Source: Avibacterium avium | GTDB taxonomy: Bacteria > Pseudomonadota > Gammaproteobacteria > Enterobacterales > Pasteurellaceae | Direction: 5' to 3' | Assembly: GCF_900454535.1 (NCBI RefSeq) | Contig: NZ_UGSP01000001.1 | Location: 1,733,501-1,797,500 of the forward strand | DNA: 64,000 nt | Part shown: in pieces, positions 47,281 through 56,556 of the stretch | Layout of the letters: each line of letters opens with the position of its first letter | Numbering within the stretch: position 1 is the stretch's first letter | The notes under the pieces: model-generated | What the model was told of the DNA's origin: nothing | Database searches by the model: none | Seen by the model: only the letters and a program-made list of their open reading frames with translations | Program-made: the position numbers and the translations under genes

Positions 47281-47312
47281 AGAAAAATACCGCCCTACGA
47301 AAAGGCGGTATT
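47281..47312 (-). terminator. Terminator of ppa
   Basis: AATACCGCC / GGCGGTATT (47286-47294 with 47304-47312) followed on the minus strand by TTTTTC. Confidence 0.82.
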
Positions 47313-47328
47313 AAAAGTAAAGGAAAAA

Positions 47329-47856
47329 TTATTTTTTCGCGCGCTCGAAAGATTCTAAAATCTCTTGACGGGCGGCGTCAACCCCTTCCCAACCATCAAC
47401 TTTCACCCATTTACCCGCTTCAAGGGCTTTGTAGCTTTCAAAGAAGTGTTGGATTTGGGATTTTAATAAAGCTGGTAAATCGCCAACATCTTTAATGTGA
47501 TCGTATTCTTTGCTTAATTTTGTGTGTGGCACGGCGATCACTTTAGCATCTTGACCTGATTCGTCCGTCATTTTTAACACACCCACAGGGCGGCAACGGA
47601 TCACTGAACCTGGTTGTAATGGATAAGGAGTTGGGACTAATACATCAACAGGATCGCCATCTAAAGATAAGGTGTGGTTAATGTAACCATAGTTCGCTGG
47701 GTAGAACATTGCGGTTGCCATAAAGCGATCAACGAATAATGTCCCAGTCTCTTTATCCACTTCATATTTGATTGGATCTGAATTAGCTGGGATTTCAATA
47801 ACAACATAAATATCATCAGGAAGTTCTTTTCCTGCTGGAACGATTTCTAAACCCAT
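47329..47856 (-). CDS. ppa: Inorganic pyrophosphatase
   Basis: 175-residue family I soluble pyrophosphatase. Core motifs: [48 protein letters not shown], containing the metal-binding D-G-D-P-V-D-V-L, and later [19 protein letters not shown]. It removes the pyrophosphate released by synthetase and polymerase reactions. Same length as E. coli Ppa (176). Divergent from mtr. Confidence 0.97.
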   Translation of the reverse strand: MGLEIVPAGKELPDDIYVVIEIPANSDPIKYEVDKETGTLFVDRFMATAMFYPANYGYINHTLSLDGDPVDVLVPTPYPLQPGSVIRCRPVGVLKMTDESGQDAKVIAVPHTKLSKEYDHIKDVGDLPALLKSQIQHFFESYKALEAGKWVKVDGWEGVDAARQEILESFERAKK

Positions 47857-47950
47857 TTGGTCTTTCCTTCTAGTTAATGAATGGTAATAAAACTCTCGAA
47901 TTATAGCTTGATTTTTTTGCTTTTGCCAAGATAAATGGGCAATTTAGCCA

Positions 47951-47983
47951 TTGTATTTTTATTTTGTACTATTATAATAGTTC
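47951..47983 (+). promoter_or_regulatory. mtr promoter with a TrpR-type operator
   Basis: TTGTAT (47951-47956), 16-base spacer, perfect TATAAT (47973-47978). The -10 is embedded in GTACTATTATAATAGTTC (47966-47983), a near-perfect palindrome matching the trpE operator at 15 of 18 bases. TrpR repression of tryptophan uptake is inferred. Confidence 0.78.
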
Positions 47984-48016
47984 ATCGATACCAATATTAA
48001 ACTTATAGGTGAATTT

Positions 48017-49267
48017 ATGAAAAAAAATCCTTCCTTATTTGGCGGTGCAATGATTATCGCTGGCGGCACCATTGGTGCAGGAATGTTGGCAAACCCTATT
48101 GCCACTTCTGGCGTGTGGTTTATCGGCTCTATTTTGATCCTTTGCTACACTTGGTTTTGTATGACCACATCGGGCTTAATGCTACTTGAAGCCAACTTGC
48201 ATTATCCCACAGGGGCAAGTTTTGACACCATTGTGAAAGACTTGCTCGGTAAAGGCTGGAACGTGCTAAATGGACTTTCCGTGGCGTTTGTACTCTATAT
48301 TCTCACCTACGCTTATATCACCTCTGGCGGCGGTTTGACGGAAAGTTTTCTGAATCAATTATTTAGCAGCGAACAAAGTGCGGTAGAAATTGGGCGTGTT
48401 TCTGGATCGCTGATTTTCTGTGCGGTACTCGCCTTTTTCGTGTGGTTTTCCACCAAAGCAGTGGATCGCTTTAGTACCGTTTTAATCGCGGGAATGGTAG
48501 TCGCCTTTTTGCTTTCTGTAACCAATTTATTAGGAATGGTAAACACTGATATTTTGCTTGATAGCCTAGCCACAGAAAATAGCCAATACCTACCATTCGC
48601 TCTTGCTGCCTTGCCAGTGTGTTTGGTATCTTTCGGATTCCACCAAAATGTGCCGAGCTTAGTGAAATATTATGATCGCGATAGCAGCAAAGTGACCAAA
48701 TCTATTATTTACGGCACATTTATCGCGCTTATCATTTATATGCTCTGGCAGCTTGCCATTCAGGGCAATTTGCCGCGTAATGAATTTATCCCAGTGATCC
48801 AAAAAGGCGGCGACATTGCAGCATTACTTGAAGCCTTGAATAGCCAAATTCAAACAAATTTTGTGGGCTTAATGTTGCGTTTCTTTGCTTATATGGCGAT
48901 TGCCAGCTCATTCCTTGGCGTAACCCTTGGTTTATTTGATTACATTGCGGATTTATTCAAATTCGACAACAGCAGCGCGGGCAGAACAAAAACCGCAGTA
49001 ATCACCTTCTTACCGCCGTTGATTTTAAGCCTGCTTTTCCCTTATGGCTTTGTGATCGCCATTGGCTACGCAGGACTTGCGGCGACCATTTGGGCGGTGA
49101 TTATTCCTGCGCTTCTTGCCAAAGCTTGCCGCGCGAAATATCCAAATCAAACCTACCAAGTTTATGGTGGCAACGGAATGATTTACTTCGTTATCCTGTT
49201 CGGTCTGCTCAATATCTTTATTCAACTGGCTGATCTCTTTGGCTTGTTACCAGTATTTGGCAGATAA
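48017..49267 (+). CDS. mtr: Tryptophan-specific permease of the HAAAP family (Mtr type)
   Basis: 416 residues, about 11 transmembrane helices. The start SLFGGAMIIAGGTIGAGMLANPIATSGVWF is the HAAAP hallmark; LPVCLVSFGFHQNVPSLVKYYDRD (about 198-221) and the C-terminal half agree with Mtr/TnaB rather than TyrP by general look. Proton-driven aromatic amino acid uptake. The TrpR-type operator in front points to tryptophan. A terminator follows directly. Confidence 0.87.
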   Translation: MKKNPSLFGGAMIIAGGTIGAGMLANPIATSGVWFIGSILILCYTWFCMTTSGLMLLEANLHYPTGASFDTIVKDLLGKGWNVLNGLSVAFVLYILTYAYITSGGGLTESFLNQLFSSEQSAVEIGRVSGSLIFCAVLAFFVWFSTKAVDRFSTVLIAGMVVAFLLSVTNLLGMVNTDILLDSLATENSQYLPFALAALPVCLVSFGFHQNVPSLVKYYDRDSSKVTKSIIYGTFIALIIYMLWQLAIQGNLPRNEFIPVIQKGGDIAALLEALNSQIQTNFVGLMLRFFAYMAIASSFLGVTLGLFDYIADLFKFDNSSAGRTKTAVITFLPPLILSLLFPYGFVIAIGYAGLAATIWAVIIPALLAKACRAKYPNQTYQVYGGNGMIYFVILFGLLNIFIQLADLFGLLPVFGR

Positions 49268-49303
49268 ACCTAAATCCCTTAAAATAGGCTTAAATTTCAA
49301 CCA

Positions 49304-49331
49304 TTAGCACGGGAAACCGTGCTAATTTTTT
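49304..49331 (+). terminator. Terminator of mtr
   Basis: TTAGCACGG-GAAA-CCGTGCTAA followed by TTTTTTC. Confidence 0.92.
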
Positions 49332-49345
49332 CTATAGAAAACAAA

Positions 49346-50089
49346 ATGAAAACCTCCGTTTACGATAAAAAAGGCTTTTTTGAGCTTTACCAAAAATTAC
49401 GTCAAAACCCTATTAGCCTGAATGAAATTGTGGAAAAACCCACAATGCTAAGTTTACTGCCTGATTTAACAGGCAAAAAGCTGCTCGATCTGGGTTGTGG
49501 AATGGGTGAGCATTTGCAGCTTTATTTGCAAAAAGGCGCAGAATTTGTGGCGGGAATGGATTTATCTCAAGCAATGTTGCAGCAGGCGGCAAAAAATCTC
49601 GCTGAAAAACAACCGCACTTTGCATTGCACCAGCTTGCGATGGAGCAGCTAAATACCTTGCCTGATGACAATTTTGATGTGATTACCAGCTCTTTCGCCT
49701 TTCATTATGTGCAGGATTTTCCCCAGCTGCTTGCGGATATTTATGCCAAGCTCAACACCAATGGCACGCTTATTTTCTCACAAGAACACCCCATTGTAAC
49801 TTGCTATCAAGGCGGTGAGCGTTGGGAAAAAGATCAGCATAAACAACAGCTTGCTTATCGTTTAAATTATTATCGCGATGAGGGCGAACGACAGCGAAAT
49901 TGGTTCAAGCAACCTTTTAAAACCTATCATCGCACCCTTTCTACCATTGTGAATGATCTGATTCGCGCAGGTTTTCAAATTGAAAAAATGGCTGAACCAA
50001 TGTTGGCAGATCAGCCCGAATGGCAGCAAGAATTCAAGGATTTACAGCATCGCCCTGTGTTACTTTTCATTAAAGCGAAAAAAAGTTGA
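49346..50089 (+). CDS. Class I SAM-dependent methyltransferase, substrate unknown
   Basis: 247 residues. The SAM-binding motif I KKLLDLGCGMGEHLQLYLQKG (about 45-65) is followed by GMDLSQAMLQQAAKNL (motif Post I) and NFDVITSSFAFHYVQDFPQLL (motif II). The rest, with SQEHPIVTCYQGG and TYHRTLSTIVNDLIRAGF, fits the methyltransf_11/25 group. I cannot name the substrate. The ATG at 49346 follows the mtr terminator at short range, so the promoter probably lies within or just before the terminator hairpin, or the gene depends on mtr read-through. Confidence 0.8.
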   Translation: MKTSVYDKKGFFELYQKLRQNPISLNEIVEKPTMLSLLPDLTGKKLLDLGCGMGEHLQLYLQKGAEFVAGMDLSQAMLQQAAKNLAEKQPHFALHQLAMEQLNTLPDDNFDVITSSFAFHYVQDFPQLLADIYAKLNTNGTLIFSQEHPIVTCYQGGERWEKDQHKQQLAYRLNYYRDEGERQRNWFKQPFKTYHRTLSTIVNDLIRAGFQIEKMAEPMLADQPEWQQEFKDLQHRPVLLFIKAKKS

Positions 50090-50098
50090 AAATTTTGC

Positions 50099-50127
50099 TT
50101 GCATAAAAAATTTTTTTTGCATAGATT
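50099..50127 (+). promoter_or_regulatory. Promoter of the his operon
   Basis: TTGCAT (50099-50104), 17-base spacer, TAGATT (50122-50127); RNA would start near 50134, just before the leader peptide. Confidence 0.55.
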
Positions 50128-50158
50128 AATAACCAGTTAGTTTTTGGAGAAACACAAA

Positions 50159-50203
50159 ATGAATTTTAATCGCAACACTCATCATCACCATCACCCTGAA
50201 TAA
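50159..50203 (+). CDS. hisL: his operon leader peptide
   Basis: 14 codons, MNFNRNTHHHHHPE, with five consecutive histidine codons (CAT CAT CAC CAT CAC) and GGAG upstream at normal distance. A ribosome stalling here when charged tRNA-His is scarce would control the attenuator. E. coli HisL has seven histidines. Confidence 0.95.
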   Translation: MNFNRNTHHHHHPE

Positions 50204-50317
50204 TCTTTCAGGCGATGGCTATTGCTTGGAAGATAGGACTTCCGAGCGAGTGTTGCCAATCCTACTAATTTAAAAATTAGCGATCTCTCGGAAGTTTCTT
50301 TCGAGAGATTTTTTATA
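50172..50317 (+). promoter_or_regulatory. Histidine attenuator (transcription attenuation)
   Basis: Alternative pairings are visible. GCAACACTC inside hisL (50172-50180) can pair with GAGTGTTGC (50248-50256). The antiterminator arm CTTCCGAG (50239-50246) is complementary to CTCGGAAG (50287-50294), which overlaps the terminator stem ATCTCTCG (50283-50290) / CGAGAGAT (50302-50309) that is followed by TTTTTT. When ribosomes stall at His codons, the first pairing is blocked, the antiterminator forms and transcription enters hisG. Confidence 0.9.
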
Positions 50318-50347
50318 CCCAATATTTTTAATTAGAAGGAAAACACA

Positions 50348-51247
50348 ATGACTAACCCAACTCGCTTAAGAATCGCCTTACAAAAGAAAGGTCGCCTCAG
50401 CAAAGATTGCGCCGAGCTGCTCAAGCAATGTGGCGTAAAAATTAACTGGAACGAACAACGTTTAATCGCTTATGCGGAAAATATGCCCATCGAAATTCTG
50501 CGCGTGCGTGATGACGATATTCCCGGCTTAATTTTTGACGGCATTGTAGATCTCGGCATTATCGGCGAAAACGTGCTGGAAGAGGAAGAACTCGGCAGCC
50601 TTGCCACAGGCGAAAGCGTGGCTTACAAAAAATTACGCACCTTAGATTTTGGTGGCTGCCGTTTATCCTTAGCCATTGATCGCGATCGCACTTACAACGG
50701 CGTGCAAGACTTCGCCAACTGCCGCATTGCCACCTCCTACCCTAATTTACTCAAACGCTATATGAACGAACAAGGCGTTGCCTTCAAAAGCACTCTGCTC
50801 AATGGTTCGGTGGAAGTTGCCCCGTCCGCAGGTTTAGCTGATGCCATTTGCGATCTAGTGTCATCAGGCGCGACCCTTGAAGCAAACGGCTTAAAAGAAG
50901 TGGAAGTGATTTATCGCTCCACAGCGTGCTTGATTCAACGTAAAGAACCGTTATCCAGCGAAAAACAAGCCCTTGTGGACAAACTACTCACCCGCATTCA
51001 AGGCGTACAACAAGCGGGCGAATCCAAATACATTATGCTTCACGCCCCTAAAGCACAGCTAGAACGCATTATCGCCCTACTGCCGGGGGTGGAAAACCCA
51101 ACCATTCTGCCCCTTGCGCACGATGAAAGCAAAGTGGCACTACACGCCGTTAGCCAAGAAACCCTGTTCTGGGAAACAATGGAACAGCTCAAAGCCGAAG
51201 GTGCAAGCTCCGTGTTAGTACTGCCGATTGAAAAAATGCTGGCATAA
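50348..51247 (+). CDS. hisG: ATP phosphoribosyltransferase (long form)
   Basis: 299 residues. First step of histidine synthesis: ATP + PRPP to phosphoribosyl-ATP. The long form, with a C-terminal regulatory ACT-like domain (about 225-299), binds histidine for feedback, so HisZ is not needed. PRPP loop region [31 protein letters not shown] (about 157-187) and N-terminal [15 protein letters not shown] are typical. It begins 31 bases after the attenuator terminator with AGAAGGAAA upstream. Confidence 0.96.
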   Translation: MTNPTRLRIALQKKGRLSKDCAELLKQCGVKINWNEQRLIAYAENMPIEILRVRDDDIPGLIFDGIVDLGIIGENVLEEEELGSLATGESVAYKKLRTLDFGGCRLSLAIDRDRTYNGVQDFANCRIATSYPNLLKRYMNEQGVAFKSTLLNGSVEVAPSAGLADAICDLVSSGATLEANGLKEVEVIYRSTACLIQRKEPLSSEKQALVDKLLTRIQGVQQAGESKYIMLHAPKAQLERIIALLPGVENPTILPLAHDESKVALHAVSQETLFWETMEQLKAEGASSVLVLPIEKMLA

Positions 51248-51294
51248 AGTGCGGTGAAAATTTACGAAATTTTAAAGAAAAATAAGGAAGAATT

Positions 51295-52593
51295 ATGCAA
51301 ACGCTTATTTGGAAAAACTTAACGGAACAAGAGAAACAACAAGCCCTGATGCGCCCTGCCCTTTCCGCCGCTGAGAGTATTAAAGACGCAGTCAATGCTA
51401 TTCGTGATAATGTGCAACGTAACGGTGATAAGGCGTTATTTGAACTCAGTAAGAAGTTCGACAAGGTTAAATTAGACAACCTGATTGTATCGCAACAAGA
51501 AATTCAAGCTGCTACAGCACGCTTACCCGAAGCACTCAAAACCGCTATTCAAAATGCAAAAGCCAATATTGAACGCTTTCACCAAGCACAAATTCCACAA
51601 GCGGTGGATATTGAAACGCAGGCTGGCGTACATTGTCAGGTGGTTACTCGCCCAATAAATCGCGTTGGATTGTATATTCCGGGGGGATCAGCACCGCTTT
51701 TTTCAACTGTGTTAATGCTTGCTATTCCTGCCAAAATTGCGGGCTGTAAAAAAATCGTGCTTTGCTCTCCCCCACCGATTGCCGATGAAATTTTATATAC
51801 AGCAAATTTATGTGGCGTAGAAACCATTTATGCAGTGGGTGGCGCGCAAGCCATTGTGGCAATGGCCTTTGGCACGGAAACAGTGGCGAAAGTGGATAAA
51901 ATTTTCGGCCCCGGCAACGCCTTTGTTACCGAAGCCAAACGCCAAGTGAGCCAAGCACTGAACGGCGCTGCTATTGATATGCAAGCAGGCCCCTCTGAAG
52001 TCTTGGTATTGGCAGACGAAAATGCCGATCCCGATTTTGTCGCCAGCGATCTGCTCTCACAAGCGGAACACGGTGCAGATAGCCAAGTGATTTTGGTAAC
52101 CCCAAGCGAAACGTTAGCAAAAAGCACCGCACTTGCCATCAAACGCCAACTTGCCCAATTACCCCGTGCTGAAACCGCACGACAAGCGTTGTCCCACAGC
52201 CGTATTTTTATTGCCGAAGACTTAGCGCAAGCAGTGGAAATCAGCAATCAATACGCCCCAGAACATTTGGTGGTGCAAGTGGAAAACGCCCGTGCCTTGC
52301 TCGATCAGCTGGATAACGCAGGATCGATTTTTCTCGGCGCATACAGCCCTGAAAGTATGGGCGACTACGCCAGTGGCACCAACCACGTTCTACCCACCTA
52401 TGGCTACACCCGCACCACGTCTAGCCTAGGCTTAGCGGATTTCAGCAAACGAATGACCGTGCAAGAACTCAGCCCACAAGGCTTCCAAGATCTCGCACCA
52501 ACAGTGATCCAAATGGCCACCGCCGAACAGCTCGATGCCCATAAAAATGCCGTGTTAGTGCGGTTGGAGAAGTTGCAAAAGGAAAATAGCTAG
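51295..52593 (+). CDS. hisD: Histidinol dehydrogenase
   Basis: 432-residue zinc enzyme that oxidises histidinol to histidine in two NAD steps. Motifs: [29 protein letters not shown] (about 122-150), [60 protein letters not shown], where Gln and His bind zinc, and [13 protein letters not shown]. Length is standard. AAGGAAG precedes the ATG. Confidence 0.97.
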   Translation: MQTLIWKNLTEQEKQQALMRPALSAAESIKDAVNAIRDNVQRNGDKALFELSKKFDKVKLDNLIVSQQEIQAATARLPEALKTAIQNAKANIERFHQAQIPQAVDIETQAGVHCQVVTRPINRVGLYIPGGSAPLFSTVLMLAIPAKIAGCKKIVLCSPPPIADEILYTANLCGVETIYAVGGAQAIVAMAFGTETVAKVDKIFGPGNAFVTEAKRQVSQALNGAAIDMQAGPSEVLVLADENADPDFVASDLLSQAEHGADSQVILVTPSETLAKSTALAIKRQLAQLPRAETARQALSHSRIFIAEDLAQAVEISNQYAPEHLVVQVENARALLDQLDNAGSIFLGAYSPESMGDYASGTNHVLPTYGYTRTTSSLGLADFSKRMTVQELSPQGFQDLAPTVIQMATAEQLDAHKNAVLVRLEKLQKENS

Positions 52594-52662
52594 AAACAGT
52601 TGCAAAAAATGCAACAGCTTAAAACTGCGGTCAAAAAACAAAAATTTTTAGAGAGAACAAAA

Positions 52663-53718
52663 ATGACAATCACAACATTATCACGCAAAAATATTCAAGC
52701 CTTAACCCCTTACCAATCGGCGCGCCGCTTGGGGGGCAAGGGCGATGTGTGGCTTAATGCCAATGAATGCCCGCTTTCCCCTGATTTAAATTTGCAGCTG
52801 CGCCACTTTAATCGTTACCCTGAAGCGCAGCCTGAAAAACTGGTGAATGCTTATGCTGCTTATGCGGGGGTGGCACCTGAAAATGTACTTGTTACACGTG
52901 GCGGCGATGAAGGCATTGAGCTGATTATTCGTGCCTTTTGCGAAGCGGACGATCAGGTGCTTTATTGTCCTCCAACTTATGGAATGTATGCCGTGAGCGC
53001 AGAAACCTGCGGTATCACAGCAAAAACCGTGCCATTAACGGCAGATTTTCAGTTAGATTTAGCCAATATTGCAAATAATCTTGCCAAGGTGAAAGTGATT
53101 TTCGTCTGTAGCCCAAATAACCCCACTGGCAATCTTTTACGCCGTGCGGATTTAATCCAATTATTAGAAATGACTAAAAACCGTGAGATCGTAGTGGTGG
53201 ACGAAGCCTATATTGAGTTTTGCCCTGAAAGCACGATGGTGCAAATGCTGACAAACTACCCACATCTTGCCATCATTCGCACCCTTTCCAAAGCTTTTGC
53301 TTTGGCTGGATTACGTTGTGGTTTTACGCTTGCCAATCAAGAACTTATCGGCGTATTACAAAAAGTGATCGCCCCTTATCCAATTCCCGTACCGGTTTCG
53401 GATCTTGCCACACAAGCCTTATCGGAACAGGGGTTGAGTGAAATGCAAAATAATGTCACGAAAATAAAAGCTCAACGCCAATGGTTGATTGAACAATTAA
53501 AAGGCTTGCCACAGGTAGAAGATATTTTCCCGAGCGAAGCCAATTATATTTTAGTGAAATTTAAAAATGGCAACGACATATTTAAATCACTTTGGGAACA
53601 AGGCATTATTTTACGCAATCAAAATAACGCCTTAGGGCTAGAAAATTGTATCCGAATTACCGTGGGAACAGCCGAGGAAAATTTACGGGTGGTTGAGGCA
53701 ATAAAGGAGCTAAATTAA
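52663..53718 (+). CDS. hisC: Histidinol-phosphate aminotransferase
   Basis: 351 residues. PLP lysine K210 in [26 protein letters not shown] and VVDEAYIEF are the other type I aminotransferase motifs. Makes histidinol phosphate from imidazole acetol phosphate. I chose ATG 52663, preceded by GAGAG, over the 21-codon longer frame, which starts in a region with GTTGCA/TGCAAC hairpin. Its last codons contain AAAGGAG, which serves as the ribosome site of the transposase gene that begins immediately after the stop (TAA-ATG). Confidence 0.95.
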   Translation: MTITTLSRKNIQALTPYQSARRLGGKGDVWLNANECPLSPDLNLQLRHFNRYPEAQPEKLVNAYAAYAGVAPENVLVTRGGDEGIELIIRAFCEADDQVLYCPPTYGMYAVSAETCGITAKTVPLTADFQLDLANIANNLAKVKVIFVCSPNNPTGNLLRRADLIQLLEMTKNREIVVVDEAYIEFCPESTMVQMLTNYPHLAIIRTLSKAFALAGLRCGFTLANQELIGVLQKVIAPYPIPVPVSDLATQALSEQGLSEMQNNVTKIKAQRQWLIEQLKGLPQVEDIFPSEANYILVKFKNGNDIFKSLWEQGIILRNQNNALGLENCIRITVGTAEENLRVVEAIKELN

Positions 53719-54171
53719 ATGAGTTATACCAAACTTTTTTACCATATCATTTTTCGCACAATGCAGAGTGTTCCTGCAATTTGTGAAAATTATGAAAAAG
53801 AGCTTTATCATTATATTTGGTCTTTTTGTCAACAAAAACATTGTGTTTTACATCGTATAAATGGAATGCCCGATCATTTACATTTATTTGTAGAAATACA
53901 TCCTAGTATTTCAGTAGCTAGTTTCGTAAAACAATTAAAAAATGCAACACATAAATGGATAGAAAAACACCCGCACTTTTTCCCTGATTTTTATGCGTGG
54001 TCAAAAGGTTATTGCGCATTAAGCTATAACCAAAATGATAAAGATAAAATTATTAACTATATAAAAAATCAGAAAAATCATCATAAAAAAGAGAGTTTTG
54101 ATGATGAAATTAGGATATTACTCAATAATCATAACATTAATATAACTGAATATTTCTATGATGATATTTAG
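53719..54171 (+). CDS. tnpA: IS200/IS605-like HUH (Y1) transposase TnpA, possibly domesticated
   Basis: 150-residue REP-associated/IS200-type transposase that nicks and joins single-stranded DNA at hairpins. The HUH pair is H53-L-H55 in GMPDHLHLFVEI; the nucleophile is probably Tyr114 in INYIKNQKNHHKK. The segment HFFPDFYAWSKGYCALSYNQNDKDK is typical of the group. There is no hairpin on its left side: it starts right after the hisC stop and uses the AAAGGAG inside hisC, so its expression is tied to the his operon. The hairpin repeats at 54177-54379 lie only on its right. It is not accompanied by TnpB. Confidence 0.88.
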   Translation: MSYTKLFYHIIFRTMQSVPAICENYEKELYHYIWSFCQQKHCVLHRINGMPDHLHLFVEIHPSISVASFVKQLKNATHKWIEKHPHFFPDFYAWSKGYCALSYNQNDKDKIINYIKNQKNHHKKESFDDEIRILLNNHNINITEYFYDDI

Positions 54172-54176
54172 TTTCA

Positions 54177-54379
54177 CCTAGTACGAGCCGTACTAGGCTA
54201 AATCAACTCAGCACCGCTGGTGCTAAAAGCCACAGCGTGGCTTTGCTTAACGAACCTATACGGCTCATATGGAAAAACCCACCTAGCACGAGCCGTACTA
54301 GGTTAATTAACTTAGCACCACTGGCGCTAAAAGGCACAGCGTGCCTTTGTTTAACTAACCCCATACGGCTCGTATGGGG
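54177..54379 (+). repeat. Two ~105-bp units of four hairpins each, downstream of tnpA
   Basis: Unit 1 is 54177-54272, unit 2 is 54282-54379. Each has hairpins in the same order: (a) CCTAG[T/C]AC-GAGCC-GTACTAGG; (b) AGCACC-[GCT/ACT]-GG[T/C]GCT; (c) AAAG[C/G]CAC-AGC-GTG[G/C]CTTT; (d) CCCCATAC-GGCTC-GTATGGGG in unit 2, weaker in unit 1. Loops a and d are reverse complements, as are b and c in unit 1. Stem c shows a compensatory C/G to G/C change. The layout resembles BIME/REP or PATE elements mobilised by HUH transposases. No T tract is present, so these are not ordinary terminators. Confidence 0.9.
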
Positions 54380-54403
54380 AAAAATATAAAAAGGAAAACT
54401 AAA

Positions 54404-55498
54404 ATGACACAGCAATCAATCTTATTTATCGACCGTGATGGCACATTAATTGACGAACCGAAAACAGATTTTCAAATTGATCGTTTAGAGAAATTAAAAT
54501 TTGAAAAAAATGTGATTCCTGCGCTATTAAAATTGAAAAAGAAATATCGTTTTGTGATGGTTTCAAATCAAGATGGCTTAGGCACGGATTCCTTTCCTAA
54601 AGAGGATTTTGATAAACCGCATAATGCAATGCTTGATCTTTTCCGTTCACAAGGCATTGAATTTGACGATATTTTAATTTGTCCGCACAAGCCTGAAGAC
54701 AACTGCCAATGTCGCAAACCCAAAACGAAATTGCTGAAAAAGTATATTGAAAAGCAGTTATTTGATCCTGCCACCAGCTTTGTAATTGGCGATCGCGCTA
54801 CCGATGTGCAACTGGCAGAAAACTTAGGCATTCAAGCTCTTCAATATCACCCAGAAAAACTCAATTGGGATCTGATTGCCGAAAAACTGTTGAACGAGCC
54901 TGTAACCAATATTGGCGAGCGCCAACCGCGCTATGCTGAAGTGGTACGCAAAACCAAAGAAACCGACATTAAAGTGCAAGTTTGGCTAGATGAAACAGGC
55001 GTAAATGAAATTCAAACAGGCGTGGGATTTTTCGATCATATGCTTGATCAAATTGCCACCCACGGCGGTTTTAGAATGAACGTAAACTGCAAAGGGGATT
55101 TACACATTGACGAACACCACACCGTGGAAGACACCGCACTTGCGCTCGGCACGGCGTTGAAACAAGCCATTGGCGACAAACGAGGCATTGCACGCTTTGG
55201 CTTCGTGTTACCAATGGACGAATGCAAAGCAGAATGTGCGTTGGATCTTTCAGGGCGTCCTTATTTCAAATTCAAAGCCAAATTTAAACGAGAAAAAGTG
55301 GGCGATTTCAGCACGGAAATGACGGAACATTTTTTCCAATCCCTTGCATTTACAATGCTCGCCACCTTACACTTAAAAACCAGTGGAGACAACGATCACC
55401 ACAAAATCGAAAGCCTGTTTAAAGTATTCGGACGGACATTAAGACAAGCTATTCGCATTGAAGGGAATGAAATGCCGAGTAGTAAGGGTGTTCTTTAA
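54404..55498 (+). CDS. hisB: Bifunctional histidinol-phosphatase / imidazoleglycerol-phosphate dehydratase
   Basis: 364 residues. The N-terminal HAD phosphatase (about 1-165) has nucleophile D10 and D12 in [10 protein letters not shown], and zinc-binding [15 protein letters not shown]. The IGPD domain (about 170-364) has [25 protein letters not shown] and [14 protein letters not shown], where the His-rich motif binds manganese. Start ATG 54404 follows AAGGAAA. It is separated from hisC by the transposase gene and hairpin units, about 685 bases. Confidence 0.96.
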   Translation: MTQQSILFIDRDGTLIDEPKTDFQIDRLEKLKFEKNVIPALLKLKKKYRFVMVSNQDGLGTDSFPKEDFDKPHNAMLDLFRSQGIEFDDILICPHKPEDNCQCRKPKTKLLKKYIEKQLFDPATSFVIGDRATDVQLAENLGIQALQYHPEKLNWDLIAEKLLNEPVTNIGERQPRYAEVVRKTKETDIKVQVWLDETGVNEIQTGVGFFDHMLDQIATHGGFRMNVNCKGDLHIDEHHTVEDTALALGTALKQAIGDKRGIARFGFVLPMDECKAECALDLSGRPYFKFKAKFKREKVGDFSTEMTEHFFQSLAFTMLATLHLKTSGDNDHHKIESLFKVFGRTLRQAIRIEGNEMPSSKGVL

Positions 55499-55527
55499 TT
55501 ATTACCTTAGATTTCAAGGAATTAGAA

Positions 55528-56541
55528 ATGCTAACCAACACAACCATCATTACTGATATTAAACAAATCATCGCGCAATCCCGTGAAAATGCGGTGAGAG
55601 CGGTGGATTTTCAGCGCGTGCTGATGTATTGGCACATTGGCAAGCGTATTTTTGAAGAAGAACAGCAAGGGCAAGAGCGGGCAGATTATGGTGTTTATTT
55701 GATTAAATCTCTTGCAAAGCAATTGCAACCTGAGTTTGGCACAGGATTTTCAGCTCGTCAGTTAGAACGCTATCGTCAATTTTATCGCACATTTCCAATT
55801 GCGTCCGCACTGCGGACGCAATTAAACTGGACGCAATATAAAAGTTTAATTTCAATTAACGATCCCGATAAACGCGAGTTTTATATTGGTGAAAGCATCA
55901 AAAATAATTGGAGTTCTCGCCAGTTAGAACGCCAAATCAACAGCAGTCTATACGAACGTTTATTATTGAGTAACGATAAAGAAACCGTGCTTGCAGTGGC
56001 GAATAATCAGCTTATCCCTAGCGATCCGAAACAGATTATAAAAGATCCGATGGTGTTGGAATTTCTTGGTCTGCAACGTGAAAGTGCTTATTACGAAAAA
56101 GATCTTGAACAAGCCATTATTACTCACTTACAAGAATTTTTACTTGAATTAGGCAACGGCTTTTCTTTTGTGGCTCGTCAGAAACGTTTACATCTTGATG
56201 GCGATGATTTTTTCGTGGATCTCGTTTTATACAATCGCTTGCTGCAATGCTTTGTGATTATCGAAATCAAAACCCACAAATTAACTCATCAGGATTTGGG
56301 GCAGTTGCAAATGTATGTGAATTATTTTGATCGGGTTGAAAAACTGCCACGAGAAAATCCAACCATTGGCATCTTATTATGTGCGGATAAAAATGATAGC
56401 GTGGTGAAATTTTCTTTACCTGAAAATCAACAGCAAATTTTTGCCAGCCAATATCAACTTTATCTGCCGTCAGAAGAATTATTACTAACAGAAATACGCA
56501 AAGAAATCGAAAACTTTGAACAAAAACAACAAGAAAGCTAG
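55528..56541 (+). CDS. DUF1016 (YhcG-type) PD-(D/E)XK nuclease-domain protein inside the his operon
   Basis: 337 residues. The N-terminal DUF1016_N region (about 10-155, with VLMYWHIGKRIFEEEQQG, GTGFSARQLERYRQFYRTFP and FYIGESIKNNWSSRQLERQINSSLYERLLLS) leads to a PD-(D/E)XK nuclease domain (about 165-325) with E194, D231 in FFVDLVLYN and E246-I-K248 in VIIEIKTHK. YhcG proteins are thought to act on branched or damaged DNA or in recombination; a role in defence is possible. It has its own ribosome site (AAGGAATTAG) and lies between hisB and hisH, so it is co-transcribed with histidine genes. A perfect 27-base palindrome sits in the coding sequence at 55797-55823. Confidence 0.87.
   Translation: MLTNTTIITDIKQIIAQSRENAVRAVDFQRVLMYWHIGKRIFEEEQQGQERADYGVYLIKSLAKQLQPEFGTGFSARQLERYRQFYRTFPIASALRTQLNWTQYKSLISINDPDKREFYIGESIKNNWSSRQLERQINSSLYERLLLSNDKETVLAVANNQLIPSDPKQIIKDPMVLEFLGLQRESAYYEKDLEQAIITHLQEFLLELGNGFSFVARQKRLHLDGDDFFVDLVLYNRLLQCFVIIEIKTHKLTHQDLGQLQMYVNYFDRVEKLPRENPTIGILLCADKNDSVVKFSLPENQQQIFASQYQLYLPSEELLLTEIRKEIENFEQKQQES
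55797..55823. repeat. Perfect 27-base palindrome within the DUF1016 gene
   Basis: AATTGCGTCCGCA at 55797-55809, a single C at 55810, and TGCGGACGCAATT at 55811-55823: a 13-bp perfect stem with a one-base gap. It encodes part of IASALRTQLNW and is in frame. Confidence 0.9.
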
Positions 56542-56556
56542 GAAATTCAGAAAACG

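Noticed and set aside
54177..54379. Direct repeats that could suggest a small CRISPR array
   Set aside because: Only two units with a 105-base period, each made of four hairpins with diverged sequence and no spacers; the type I-C array should lie left of position 1.
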